A stretch of 64,000 bases of DNA from assembly GCA_944321825.1 (NCBI GenBank), contig CALUMU010000001.1, positions 281,704-345,703 on the forward strand. Direction: 5' to 3'. The DNA comes from Candidatus Amulumruptor caecigallinarius (GTDB taxonomy: Bacteria; Bacteroidota; Bacteroidia; Bacteroidales; Muribaculaceae). Below the pieces are notes generated by a model. It saw nothing but the letters and a program-made list of their open reading frames with translations, was not told the DNA's origin and did not search any database. This document shows, in pieces, positions 23,822-32,644 of this stretch (position 1 is its first letter; the number at the start of each line of letters is the position of its first letter). The translations under genes and the position numbers were made by a program.

Positions 23822-26041
23822 ATGAATACATTAAAGATAAATTTAGAACATTGCTTTGGCATTGTAAAACTCTCACAAAAGCTAAATTTTGCTGGTGAGA
23901 ATGTGGCTCTTATATATGCTCCAAACGGTCTGATGAAGACATCGTTTGCAAAAACTATACAACTGTATGGACAAGGAAAGGCCGACAAGGTGAAAGATGT
24001 AATAGCTGACATAGACGGAATTATAGAAATCAAGGACGAACAGGACAATGTTGTATTGCCAGCTTCGCTATATGTTTCCAATTGTGAAGAACCTGATTCC
24101 GAAACACCCAAGAACATCACATCGTTTCTTGCAGACAGTGTATTAAAGCAGCAATATGACAATATCCTGAAGAACCTGTCGGAAAAGCAGAAGGCATTGT
24201 TCAGGGATATCAGCAACTTTGCAATAAGCTCGGATATCGTTTTGGAGTTTATCCGAACATTCTGTGATGGAAAGCTAAGCCTTTTTTATGAAAAGTTTGA
24301 GTATGTGATGAGAGAAGTTGATGGGAACAATCCATGCTATGATTTCAAGTATAACGACATTTTTGACAAAGAAGGCAAGGTCAAAAAGTTCATTGAAGAC
24401 AATAGGGAAGTTTTGAAAGACTATTCAAAAAAGTACCAAGCTATATTACAATCGTCTAAACTGTTTAAGCAAAGCAACGGTAAGACATTCGGAACTTATC
24501 AAGCCACAGAATTGTCCAAATCCGTATCAGACAATGCATTTTTCGAGGTGAGTCATAAGATTGTATTGGGTGATGGCAAGACAACTATCGATTCCATTGA
24601 TTCACTTACTACTTTGATAAATGATGAACTGTCTACCATATTGAACGACAAGTTAGTCAAAAAGGCTTTCGAAAAGATTGATAAGAAGGCTAGTGCCAAC
24701 GAGGTCGTACGCCAATTTAAACGAATAATTGAGACTCATCCAGATTTGGTGGAAGAACTGCTCGACTACGATAACTTCCACAGAGAAGTGTGGAAGGGGT
24801 ATTTTGCCAAATTCATCGACAAGGCCAAAGACCTGCTCACGGCTTACCAAGACTCCAAGCCTATATTGAATTCCGTGCTTCAGCAGGCAGCAGAGCAAAG
24901 AACTGCATGGGAAGAAACTATAAGCATCTTCAATCGTAGATTTTCTGTCCCTTTCACAGTAAAAATCAAAAACCAGATCGATCTCCTGCTCAACGAGGAG
25001 GCTGCTGCCTTGTCGTTTGAATATCGTACTCCAGCCGGACAAAAAGAAGTTGAGTCGAGGGTGCTGGAAGAAGTCGTACTAAGTAAAGGAGAACTGCGTG
25101 CGTTCTATACGCTACAACTGCTCTTCGCCATCGAAAAGATGAAAAAAGACGGTGGGCAAGAGCATCTGCTTGTGTTTGACGATATCTCCGATTCTTATGA
25201 CTACAAGAACAAATACGCAATGGTGGAATACCTCTGCGACTTAAAAGGATACAATCGCTTTAAACTAATCATACTGACACACAATTTTGATTTTTATCGC
25301 ACCATAGCCTCACGGTTAGGGATAAAGAGAGATAGTATCTACATGGCCTACAAGGATGCTAATGAAGAAATCAAATTCCATCCTGCCGAGTATTTGAAAG
25401 ATCCGTTCAAATACATAAAGGGCAAGGCGGATAGGCCTGAGTTCTTTATCTCCATGATTCCACTTGCTCGCAACTTGATTGAATACACAAAAGACATTAC
25501 TACAGGCCAGCCAAAGAGCGATTATTTTAATTTGACATCCTGTCTTCATGTTAAAAACGAGACGGCAAATTTGACCGTGAATGACATTGAGCAAATTATA
25601 ACGAGAAATGTTGATATGCAGAATATGCCAACCGTACAAACAGATGTAAACATCAAGGATTATATTTATAATACGGCAGAAACCCTTTGCCAACCACAGA
25701 TGACTTTAGATGAAATCAACATTGAGAATAAGATAGTCCTTTCGGCTGCCGCCAGGTTAAAAGCGGAAGATTTCATGATTGCTAAATTAAAAGAGGTGAT
25801 GCAAAATGGCGATTTCAGTGCATTCTACAATGGCATTACCTCAAACCAAACTTTTGAACTTACAAAGAAATTCAGCGAACTTTGTTCTCCATCCCACGAT
25901 GTCCATCTGCTGTTAAAAGAGGTCAATATGATCACACCTGAAAACATTCATATAAACAGCTTTATGTTTGAACCACTTATTGACATGTCAGTATGGCGAT
26001 TGAAAGAGCTATATCAAGATACCAAGACGCAATTGGTGTAA
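23822..26041 (+). CDS. ABC-type ATPase, possible RloC/PrrC-like anticodon nuclease
   Basis: 739 residues. Walker A variant APNGLMKTS (about 33-41), ABC signature LSKGE (420-424), Walker B LLVFDD (449-454) and switch histidine LTHNFD (487) make this an ABC/SMC-type ATPase with a long helical insertion between its halves. C-terminal to the ATPase, Arg550-x3-Glu554 and His576 (ARNLIEY ... SCLHVK) recall the Arg-Glu-His catalytic set of PrrC/RloC tRNA nucleases, and the length fits RloC. No zinc-hook CxxC is present. The ATPase call is firm; the nuclease call is an inference. Confidence 0.7.
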   Translation: MNTLKINLEHCFGIVKLSQKLNFAGENVALIYAPNGLMKTSFAKTIQLYGQGKADKVKDVIADIDGIIEIKDEQDNVVLPASLYVSNCEEPDSETPKNITSFLADSVLKQQYDNILKNLSEKQKALFRDISNFAISSDIVLEFIRTFCDGKLSLFYEKFEYVMREVDGNNPCYDFKYNDIFDKEGKVKKFIEDNREVLKDYSKKYQAILQSSKLFKQSNGKTFGTYQATELSKSVSDNAFFEVSHKIVLGDGKTTIDSIDSLTTLINDELSTILNDKLVKKAFEKIDKKASANEVVRQFKRIIETHPDLVEELLDYDNFHREVWKGYFAKFIDKAKDLLTAYQDSKPILNSVLQQAAEQRTAWEETISIFNRRFSVPFTVKIKNQIDLLLNEEAAALSFEYRTPAGQKEVESRVLEEVVLSKGELRAFYTLQLLFAIEKMKKDGGQEHLLVFDDISDSYDYKNKYAMVEYLCDLKGYNRFKLIILTHNFDFYRTIASRLGIKRDSIYMAYKDANEEIKFHPAEYLKDPFKYIKGKADRPEFFISMIPLARNLIEYTKDITTGQPKSDYFNLTSCLHVKNETANLTVNDIEQIITRNVDMQNMPTVQTDVNIKDYIYNTAETLCQPQMTLDEINIENKIVLSAAARLKAEDFMIAKLKEVMQNGDFSAFYNGITSNQTFELTKKFSELCSPSHDVHLLLKEVNMITPENIHINSFMFEPLIDMSVWRLKELYQDTKTQLV

Positions 26042-26242
26042 TAACGTATAATTCCAAATTACATTGAAGGTTTTTGTTGAATTGCCATTGCGTATTTATG
26101 GGAACTTTATGGCATCAATTAGAGGTTAAAACTTGACAATTAAATTGAGTATCAAGTTAATATGTAATTATTGTAGGTTCAAGAGTAAGAGCTGTTGAAA
26201 TTTCGCAAAATGACTCAGCTTCTACCGAGTAAAATATAACAG

Positions 26243-26274
26243 ACCCGTCAGCATCTCGTGGATCAGCGGCGGGT
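26243..26274 (-). terminator. Hairpin at the end of the defence cargo
   Basis: ACCCG at 26243-26247 pairs with CGGGT at 26270-26274. The same ACCCG(C/T)CA start and GGCGGGT end occur in the hairpin at 22416-22453, so similar hairpins flank the cargo. The preceding 200 bases (26042-26242) are AT-rich and hold no gene. The ATPase gene and the minus-strand coupling-protein gene converge here. Confidence 0.4.
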
Positions 26275-26290
26275 GATGTCGTCTGTGCGT

Positions 26291-28675
26291 TTAAAATGCA
26301 AGTTCGCCGTTTATCCGCGGGATTCTGATGTTTTCACGCAAGATTATCTTCCGTAGATAGTCCGGCAACTCTTTTCCAAGAATCTCACATATTATGCAGT
26401 CTACTTCTGCGTTCACTCTCTCAAAATTTCGGTTGAGTATCACCTCGCGCTCACGGTCGTTACGGAATCTGTAGAATTTAGGCAAATCCTTATAATGCTT
26501 TTCCTCGTTGCGTATTTTGTCCATGTCAAAATGAGTCTTGCAGAAATATTTGGATGTCTGGAACTCTTTTGACTCGTTGATGTCAAATTCGGAGAAAACA
26601 CCTTTGTCAGTTTCGGTGAAGTCTCGTGCCGACTGTCCTGCCAGCCAACCTGTTGCCATGTCGGCTATTTTTGCCGCAGGTATGAGATAATCCATCCGTT
26701 CAGAAATAGAGGTCGATATTTTCTGGTCATTTATGGTGATGGATGTCGATTGCTGTTTGACCTTGCCGAACACGTCATTTTGCGCCCATTCAAGAGTTTC
26801 CTTGTTTCTCGCCGCTCCCATGAATATGTTGCCGCATGTCGATATGATTTTCTGCATACCGTTTTTACCATAATCTCCCTCAAGCTGTGGCAGTTCCTGA
26901 AAACCGAGAGTGACCGCAACCTTGTTGCTTCTGGCAGTACCTATAAGACGGTCAATTTTATGGAAATAAAGAGTAGGCAGCTCATCGACAATGATGCTGA
27001 CCGGGATATTCCCTTTGGAGTTGACCCTTGAAACCAGACGATTGAGGATTACAGCGTTCAACGAACCTATCACCTGCTCCTTTTCCGGGTCGTTGGCAAT
27101 CACAAGATATGACGGATTGTCCGGGTCTGATATTTTGAGGTCAAAATCATCCCCTGTAAATACCCAGTATGCCTCCGGCGACACGAGACGTGCCGAATTG
27201 ACGCGCAACGTGCCTACCATACCTTCAAGCTGATCCATCGCCCTGTTGATGTACGCGCTTTGAAACGGAGCCATCAATGATGCAATGTGTGGGTCTCCCA
27301 TGAGTATATCAAACACATCAGAATAAGCTTTGCCGAGTAGGGAAAGCACATGCGGCATGGTAGAATACTCGCCTGTGAAAGTATCAGGCTCTACCATATT
27401 CCCCTCCGGGTCCTCCCACCACTCCGACTCGATAAGGATGAGATTGCCGGACGAGTCATAATACTTGAACCCGACAAGCGAATTAAACATGTTATCTTCA
27501 TCGACTGACACATTGCCGTTTTTAATATCTATGAAGTCCAGCACACGCGCTCCATTGGCATCTACAGCTTCAAGCTCGTTGCGACCACGGATGACTACCT
27601 CAAGCTTCTCACCACGACATGATATAAACCTGCGGCATTTCTTCCCTTTATAAAATCCTGTAGGATGGAAATTGACGAAAAAGTACATTATAGCAGCAAG
27701 GAAGTTTTCAGCACTATTTGTAAAGAAAGCCTCGCTGCCACCTTTCTTATCTCCTCCACCCTTGTTAAGCGCGGCCAGCAATGTTGAAGCAGTCTCCGAA
27801 GCAGCTGCAAGGTCGGGTATATATTTCTTTTGTATAGGATTTATGCGGTGCGAGTACTCTACGTCAGAAAAATTGACCACGTGGAATCGGCAACCTTGCG
27901 GTAGATGTCCGTAGTGTTTATTTTTGCAGTACTGATAAAAAAGGTTTCTGGCCAGTGTCGGGAACTTGTAATCATAGACCATCATGGCAAAGCCTTTGGC
28001 GGCATGTTGCCTGATGAAAGGGTCTATGATACCGAACGACTTGCCCGAACCGGGAGTGCCCAGCACGATAGTGCCACGGAAAGGGTTGATTATATTTATC
28101 CAGCCTTTGTGCATCTTCTTGCTGTGATAGAATATCATAGGGATGTTGACCGAATAATCTGTTTCTTCTTTTTCCTTGCTCTGCATGAACGATTCGTTTT
28201 CAAAGTTGAATCTGTCATCGGCGACTTTGTGGGAGTAGTACCGCGCAAAACCGTCCAGTCCCTGGTTTATCAGCATCAATCCCAACACGCTGCAAAAAGC
28301 GTATATAAGCCTGTTACCTGAAATGCCCCATTCCGTCACACCTCCCCAATGTCCTTTATGCACGACAAAGCATAGGATAGTAAGTGCAGCACCAGCAATC
28401 AGCGGATAAATCACCATTTTCTTCAATGAGAATTTAAGTGATTTACGCGCCTTTGTACCTATGCAGGTGATGCATACGCATATTATTTCCATGAGTTTAC
28501 ATGTGCCCACGGAGTTGAATACATGCACCGACGACAGCATTTTGAGTATCAGAGCCGGACACACAGTAGGCGGCACAGGCAGGTTCATGACCAATTCGAT
28601 AACCAGTATTAAGTAAACGCAGCTGCGGAACAGCGTATATATCTGCTGCATCTCTCGTGTTTCTTCAAACGCCAT
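26291..28675 (-). CDS. Type IV coupling protein (VirD4/TraG-type ATPase)
   Basis: 794 residues. About four N-terminal membrane helices lie within residues 10-165. The nucleotide-binding domain has Walker A VLGTPGSGKSFGI (about 205-217), Walker B VSIIVDELPTLYF, and a downstream QxxxQ-type segment LGFQELPQLEGDYGKNGMQKI. It would link the relaxase-DNA complex to the secretion channel at the inner membrane. It is the last gene of the left half of the tra cluster, 110 bases after TraO. Some texts name it TraG or MobC; I give no symbol to avoid confusion with the VirB4-type TraG. Confidence 0.88.
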   Translation of the reverse strand: MAFEETREMQQIYTLFRSCVYLILVIELVMNLPVPPTVCPALILKMLSSVHVFNSVGTCKLMEIICVCITCIGTKARKSLKFSLKKMVIYPLIAGAALTILCFVVHKGHWGGVTEWGISGNRLIYAFCSVLGLMLINQGLDGFARYYSHKVADDRFNFENESFMQSKEKEETDYSVNIPMIFYHSKKMHKGWINIINPFRGTIVLGTPGSGKSFGIIDPFIRQHAAKGFAMMVYDYKFPTLARNLFYQYCKNKHYGHLPQGCRFHVVNFSDVEYSHRINPIQKKYIPDLAAASETASTLLAALNKGGGDKKGGSEAFFTNSAENFLAAIMYFFVNFHPTGFYKGKKCRRFISCRGEKLEVVIRGRNELEAVDANGARVLDFIDIKNGNVSVDEDNMFNSLVGFKYYDSSGNLILIESEWWEDPEGNMVEPDTFTGEYSTMPHVLSLLGKAYSDVFDILMGDPHIASLMAPFQSAYINRAMDQLEGMVGTLRVNSARLVSPEAYWVFTGDDFDLKISDPDNPSYLVIANDPEKEQVIGSLNAVILNRLVSRVNSKGNIPVSIIVDELPTLYFHKIDRLIGTARSNKVAVTLGFQELPQLEGDYGKNGMQKIISTCGNIFMGAARNKETLEWAQNDVFGKVKQQSTSITINDQKISTSISERMDYLIPAAKIADMATGWLAGQSARDFTETDKGVFSEFDINESKEFQTSKYFCKTHFDMDKIRNEEKHYKDLPKFYRFRNDREREVILNRNFERVNAEVDCIICEILGKELPDYLRKIILRENIRIPRINGELAF

Positions 28676-28785
28676 AATGGTAACAATTAGGTTTAGAAAT
28701 CAGATTGTTTCTGAAAAGAGGTCATGCCGCCTCTAAGGCTTCACGACCTCTCAGTAAAATTGACTGCATATAAGCCATTCAAGGA

Positions 28786-29265
28786 TTACAACGGCACTTT
28801 CAGGCCGATAAGCAGACCGTTGCGGAAAGTATCTCCATGAAGGAAATTGACATTGTTTTTCTGAATCACGCAGAATCGCCATCCGTTAGGAAAGACATAA
28901 TCATACTCAAACCCAATCTCTGGTCCAAAGAAGAAATCTTTTTGATCCGCACCTGCTATGACACCGCCCCGGATTCTGAGCTGTCCGTTTTTAAATCGCT
29001 TAAGGCGGTGTTTGTAACTGACACCGCCATCCCAATAGTAGCCTTTCCAGAACATATGGCATACTGGAGTCTGCCAGTGGTTGCCGGCCTCCGCAATGAC
29101 CTCGATGGAGTTTCCATATGACAAATCATGTTCCCAGCCAATCTGTGCATCAAGCGTTGAAGGGAAAAGGAATCCAGCAGAAACAGTAAGCCTGTCATCC
29201 CCATCTCCGGCTGAAACCGAGATTACCGAAAATGCACATAATATAGCGATAAGATACTTTTTCAT
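28786..29265 (-). CDS. traO: Conjugal transfer protein TraO
   Basis: 159 residues. Signal peptide (MKKYLIAILCAFSVISVSAG) followed by short amphipathic strands (LTVSAGFLFPSTLDAQIGWEHDL, GVSYKHRLKRF, GGVIAGADQKDFFFGPEIGFEYDYVF) ending in a hydrophobic strand, as in a small outer-membrane beta barrel. This matches the TraO family of Bacteroides conjugative transposons by sequence pattern and by its place right after TraN. Confidence 0.8.
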   Translation of the reverse strand: MKKYLIAILCAFSVISVSAGDGDDRLTVSAGFLFPSTLDAQIGWEHDLSYGNSIEVIAEAGNHWQTPVCHMFWKGYYWDGGVSYKHRLKRFKNGQLRIRGGVIAGADQKDFFFGPEIGFEYDYVFPNGWRFCVIQKNNVNFLHGDTFRNGLLIGLKVPL

Positions 29266-29298
29266 AGTTGTAATAAATGTGGGTTGAATGTATGTTGA

Positions 29299-30186
29299 TT
29301 ATTGATATAGATGTCCCGGCACATTGTCAGGTAGTTTCTTGAACAAGTCAGGCGTGAATCCGTCTGCATTAAGAATATCTTCGTATTCGATTTCAAGAGC
29401 TATCACGCGTCCTGAAATCTGATTTTCAGACATCTCTATCCGCAGTATCTTTTCTTCGGGGAAAGTAAGTTTGTCAAGCACGAGTACATTGCGATACGAC
29501 TTGTCAAAGCCTTTGGCAAGATTGAGAGTGTAGACAGGCGTAAGTTCCAGCGTCTGCACGTTGGTTGATTTCACCTCCTTTTTATCCGTAAGGAAAACGC
29601 GCAGCTCGGCGATGTCATAACGTACCTTAGTCTTGTTGAGCATCGTAAAATCTATGAAGAAATAGTTGCCAACGGAATATATGTTGTTGACAGCCGCCTT
29701 CATTCCGTTTTTATTTGAGGTGATATTGTTGAATTTACGTCCTGAACGGTAGATTGCCCAACAATACGCAGCCATGTCCGACTCAGGCATCGCTACTCCT
29801 GGATTAAGGTAGTCGTCAAGGTCGCGTTGTTTGACCTTATAAATAGATGCCGCATTAGACGGCCTGTCGGCATAAGCGATGTCATACTGGGCGATATGCC
29901 TCTCCCCTATGATGGTTAGAGTACCCAACATTTGGCAGTTGTGGAATCTAAGAATACTCTTGCCGAGACTGTCCTGCTCAATATTAGGCTTGATGCGCAC
30001 GATATTTGATGCGCACTGGTTGCCTATAAAGTTATCGGTTGAAATGTCTACGAGCTTGATATTCTCCGGCATCACGATATGCGTAGTGACATCCTTGTTG
30101 ATGAATACAGTGCCTTTCGACAGTTGCGCGTTTGCGGCCAGTGTTGTTACGGCAGCAATGATGAAAGTTGATTTTAAACGGTTCAT
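29299..30186 (-). CDS. traN: Conjugal transfer protein TraN (VirB9-like)
   Basis: 295 residues. Signal peptide, then a VirB9-like N-terminal domain (KGTVFINKDVTTHIVMPENIKLVDIST ... NIVRIKP) and a C-terminal beta domain (YFFIDFTMLNKTKVRYDIAELRVFLTDKK, EEKILRIEMSENQISGRVIALEIEY) typical of TraN/DUF4138. It would form the outer part of the core channel complex with TraM and TraO. The TraM stop is one base from the TraN start, so the genes are in one operon. Confidence 0.87.
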   Translation of the reverse strand: MNRLKSTFIIAAVTTLAANAQLSKGTVFINKDVTTHIVMPENIKLVDISTDNFIGNQCASNIVRIKPNIEQDSLGKSILRFHNCQMLGTLTIIGERHIAQYDIAYADRPSNAASIYKVKQRDLDDYLNPGVAMPESDMAAYCWAIYRSGRKFNNITSNKNGMKAAVNNIYSVGNYFFIDFTMLNKTKVRYDIAELRVFLTDKKEVKSTNVQTLELTPVYTLNLAKGFDKSYRNVLVLDKLTFPEEKILRIEMSENQISGRVIALEIEYEDILNADGFTPDLFKKLPDNVPGHLYQ

Positions 30187-30187
30187 A

Positions 30188-31333
30188 TTATATAGCGTCT
30201 TTTGAATTTATGAGATATACGATAGTATTATATTTGATTTTAGCACGGTTCTTTCGGATATTGGCCGATAAGGCATTTGTTCCGGCTGAGTAGATGTTTT
30301 GGAGAGCCTGAAGTGCAATCTGTTCTCCTGATATTTCGCTTCCATAACTGCCAGAAGATGTGAAATTGATGTTGCTCTGCACGGCAGACGACCCTGCATT
30401 TTTCATAAAGTCACGAAAAGCACTCTCAGGGACATAGAAGCCCTCCATACCGTCATTGTCAAATACAGCCAGAGACACTTTCAGAAATCGGTTACCAATC
30501 ATGATACTTGAAATCTCAGCCATCACCCTTTGTTGGCCGAAGCCCACTACTGTTCCATAGAGGTAAGTTCCTTTCTTCAACTCCACATCATCGATGGTCA
30601 CGTCATCAAGCAACTTGAACCTGAGCCGAGTGCCCTCATGTGCTTTGGTGGTCTTATCTATCATAGCCCTAATCAACGACTGCTCCGATTTGTCATCATT
30701 CTCGGATATGGTCGTGAATTTGTCGGCATTTGCTTCCGTAGATTTGAGTACCAATTTTGGCGGTTCAGGTTTCGGTAGCGGTTTCTGTTCAACCTCCTTT
30801 GGTGTATCATCAGAGCCATCGCCCATCATCTGTTGCAGCATACGCTGACGTGCTTTGGAGAGTTCCTGCATCTGGCGGTATTGCTCCACATACTCGTCTT
30901 GTTCGCTTTCGTTTGGTGTGTATGATGGTCTGACTCGCTCACGGGATTGTTTGAAGCTCTCCTCCATCTCTCGTAATGCCTGTTCCTGACGCGCACGTTC
31001 GGCATTTATCTTGTCGATATTGTCTTTTTCTTCATCAGTATATACTTCTTCAAGTTGCTCTGGTCCATCAGACTCTTTACCGATGTCGCCGAGTGCGGTA
31101 TATGCGTCATCATCTTTGGCAAACCTGTTTGTCATCGCATCATATTTTGTCAGTATCTCGTTAGTGTCAGCATCAGGAACCGACATGTTGAGTCCGTCTG
31201 ATGCCACCTCGACATTCTTGTCATCCGGGAAAAAGTCTGCGATGATATAAGCAAGAAATATCAGGGGAAATGCTATTACCAAAGGGAAGATGTACTTGGG
31301 TTGTTTGAAATTAATCTTTGTCATGGTTTTCAA
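30188..31333 (-). CDS. traM: Conjugal transfer protein TraM (VirB10-like)
   Basis: 381 residues. Short cytoplasmic N-terminus, one membrane helix (YIFPLVIAFPLIFLAYIIADFF, about 14-35), a long charged coiled/proline-rich periplasmic linker (100-210), then a VirB10-type C-terminal barrel domain (LLDDVTIDDVELKKGTYLYGTVVGFGQQRVMAEISSI). It links inner- and outer-membrane parts of the channel. The start overlaps the preceding gene by 23 bases; an internal ATG nine bases in (MTKINFK) is an alternative. Confidence 0.87.
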   Translation of the reverse strand: MKTMTKINFKQPKYIFPLVIAFPLIFLAYIIADFFPDDKNVEVASDGLNMSVPDADTNEILTKYDAMTNRFAKDDDAYTALGDIGKESDGPEQLEEVYTDEEKDNIDKINAERARQEQALREMEESFKQSRERVRPSYTPNESEQDEYVEQYRQMQELSKARQRMLQQMMGDGSDDTPKEVEQKPLPKPEPPKLVLKSTEANADKFTTISENDDKSEQSLIRAMIDKTTKAHEGTRLRFKLLDDVTIDDVELKKGTYLYGTVVGFGQQRVMAEISSIMIGNRFLKVSLAVFDNDGMEGFYVPESAFRDFMKNAGSSAVQSNINFTSSGSYGSEISGEQIALQALQNIYSAGTNALSANIRKNRAKIKYNTIVYLINSKDAI

Positions 31334-31811
31334 ATAGGTTTATTATGGCTTGTAATTGTTTTCCCTTACGGACTATCGCGATGGAATCCTCACGTGATTT
31401 TTCAGGGAGAGAGTTCAACGAATCAAGTTCGTAGCGTAACCTGTCGCCCTGGCTTCGCGCACTCATGATAGTAGCGTTTATCCTCTCGTTGTTTCGTTGT
31501 ATCTCTCGCATGCCGTTAATGACCTTTCCGATGCCCTCCGTGGATGAAATGACCGGTTGCTTCGAACCGAAGTCGTTGTCCGATGGGAGAAATCCCCAGA
31601 GCAGCGACATGCCGAAAATCACTACGGAAATACCGATGACATATCCGAAAAATCTCTTTGGATGTGCCTCCGCCCATTGATTGGCATGCTCTACACGTTC
31701 GTTTATGCGCAAACGCTCCTTGGCTTTTTCCACGTATGGAGCAGCCGCACGGCCAATATGACCATGCATCTTGCGGGATGCCTCCCTCATTCTTTTCTTT
31801 ATGCCTTTCAT
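31311..31811 (-). CDS. Inner-membrane transfer protein at the TraL position
   Basis: 166 residues. A basic amphipathic N-terminus (MKGIKKRMREASRKMHGH) and one membrane helix (FFGYVIGISVVIFGMSLLWGFLP, about 54-76) are followed by a periplasmic coiled-coil tail. It lies between TraK and TraM, where TraL/DUF3989 proteins occur in related elements. The order supports the role, but the protein is longer than typical TraL, so I leave the symbol blank. Confidence 0.6.
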   Translation of the reverse strand: MKGIKKRMREASRKMHGHIGRAAAPYVEKAKERLRINERVEHANQWAEAHPKRFFGYVIGISVVIFGMSLLWGFLPSDNDFGSKQPVISSTEGIGKVINGMREIQRNNERINATIMSARSQGDRLRYELDSLNSLPEKSREDSIAIVRKGKQLQAIINLFENHDKD

Positions 31812-31825
31812 ACAATAATGCAGGT

Positions 31826-32186
31826 TTAATATTCCAAATCCTTGTTTTCAAGCGTCCTCCACCCGGTTATCAGCAGACCGTGCGGATTATTCTTAGTACG
31901 TCTGATATTTTCAAGCGACCCGCTTGTCACTAATGTACGTCTTTGGGTCTTTGTACGCCTACGGATTTTCTGAGTTCCGTAGTAAGTGAACTTGTTTGTA
32001 GACTCATCAATGATGACTGAGTCACAAAGTATAGTGCAGTTGGCAGACGAAGAAACGATGTCGTTGTAAAATCCCGATTCCTGAAGCGCATGCTTCTGAC
32101 GCAGAGCAGAACCATCCGCCATGTAGAGTGCCTGATTGACAGTCCAGTCAATGTAAGCTTCATCAGGCGGTAGCGTAAAGAAATAC
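31826..32186 (-). pseudogene. traK: traK, 3' part (split by element 1)
   Basis: Encodes the C-terminal two thirds of TraK: HQYFFTLPPDEAYIDWTVNQALYM, then VSSSANCTILCDSV, TYYGTQKIRRR and the end GLLITGWRTLENKDL, all characteristic of Bacteroides TraK (VirB8-like). The N-terminal part lies 17 kb away at 49404-49639. Joining the halves through the shared TCCACCA keeps the frame (236 + 361 nt = 199 codons including stop). The fragment has no start of its own; the first 14 codons of the local open frame come from element 1. Confidence 0.9.
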
Positions 32187-32193
32187 TGGTGGA
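32187..32193. repeat. Left 7-bp core (TGGTGGA) of element 1
   Basis: Direct repeat of 49404-49410, the only duplicated bases at the two traK breakpoints. It marks the recombinase crossover region. Adjacent element bases continue CTTTCTTTATA, whose TCTTTATA is the inverted partner of TATAAAGA at the other end. Confidence 0.85.
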
Positions 32194-32230
32194 CTTTCTT
32201 TATAATATCGCATAACAAACAGTGTTTCAA

Positions 32231-32411
32231 TATATAATAGTGTCGGTTAAAATTTAAAGTAACAAATAGGCAACAGTATAGGTTATTTATAGGAATTTAA
32301 AAGAAAACGAACTTACATGTCAGGGCTACTTTTACTGGTGAATAAGAATAAAATATATTCCTTATTGTCGCTTTTGGTAGTCAAATACGATTTTAATTGA
32401 ATATAAATCAC
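32231..32411. other. AT-rich left end of element 1
   Basis: No gene. AT-rich leader between the element end and the HTH promoter. It probably carries regulatory sequence for the restriction-modification operon, but I see no clear repeat. Confidence 0.4.
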
Positions 32412-32419
32412 TATCTTTG
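32412..32419 (+). promoter_or_regulatory. -7 box TATCTTTG of the element 1 defence operon
   Basis: Matches TAnnTTTG and lies 20 bases before the ATG of the HTH gene at 32440. No ideal TTTG -33 box is seen at the usual distance. Confidence 0.6.
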
Positions 32420-32439
32420 CAAGTAAAAGCTCAAGTAGT

Positions 32440-32644
32440 ATGGAAAATCTAAATCGATTAAAAGTTGTTCTTGTTGAAAAAAGGAAAGACAAATAAATGG
32501 CTTTCTGAGCAATTAAATGTCAGTCCTTCCACTGTTTCCAAGTGGTGTACAAATACGGCGCAACCTGATTTGCAAACATTGGTTGAGATTTCAAAGATGT
32601 TAGAAGTGAGTATCCTTGATTTGCTCAGAAAAGACATTAAATGA
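32440..32644 (+). pseudogene. Xre-type HTH (C-protein-like) gene with +1 frameshift
   Basis: The first frame (ATG 32440) reads MENLNRLKVVLVEK and stops at 32494-32496. The helix-turn-helix (NKWLSEQLNVSPSTVSKW ... DLLRKDIK) continues in the +1 frame to a stop at 32642-32644. The switch falls in an A6 run (32477-32482); one A fewer restores a 67-residue protein homologous to the HTH gene at 54931. Alternatives are a TTG start at 32474 in the second frame or programmed slippage. The stop overlaps the next ATG (ATGA), suggesting coupling. Confidence 0.6.

Noticed and set aside
32187..32230. A natural start for the 31826-32230 frame within element 1
   Set aside because: The first residues (KHCLLCDIIKKV) come from the element end, and the only available start is a TTG; TraK similarity begins exactly at the core repeat.
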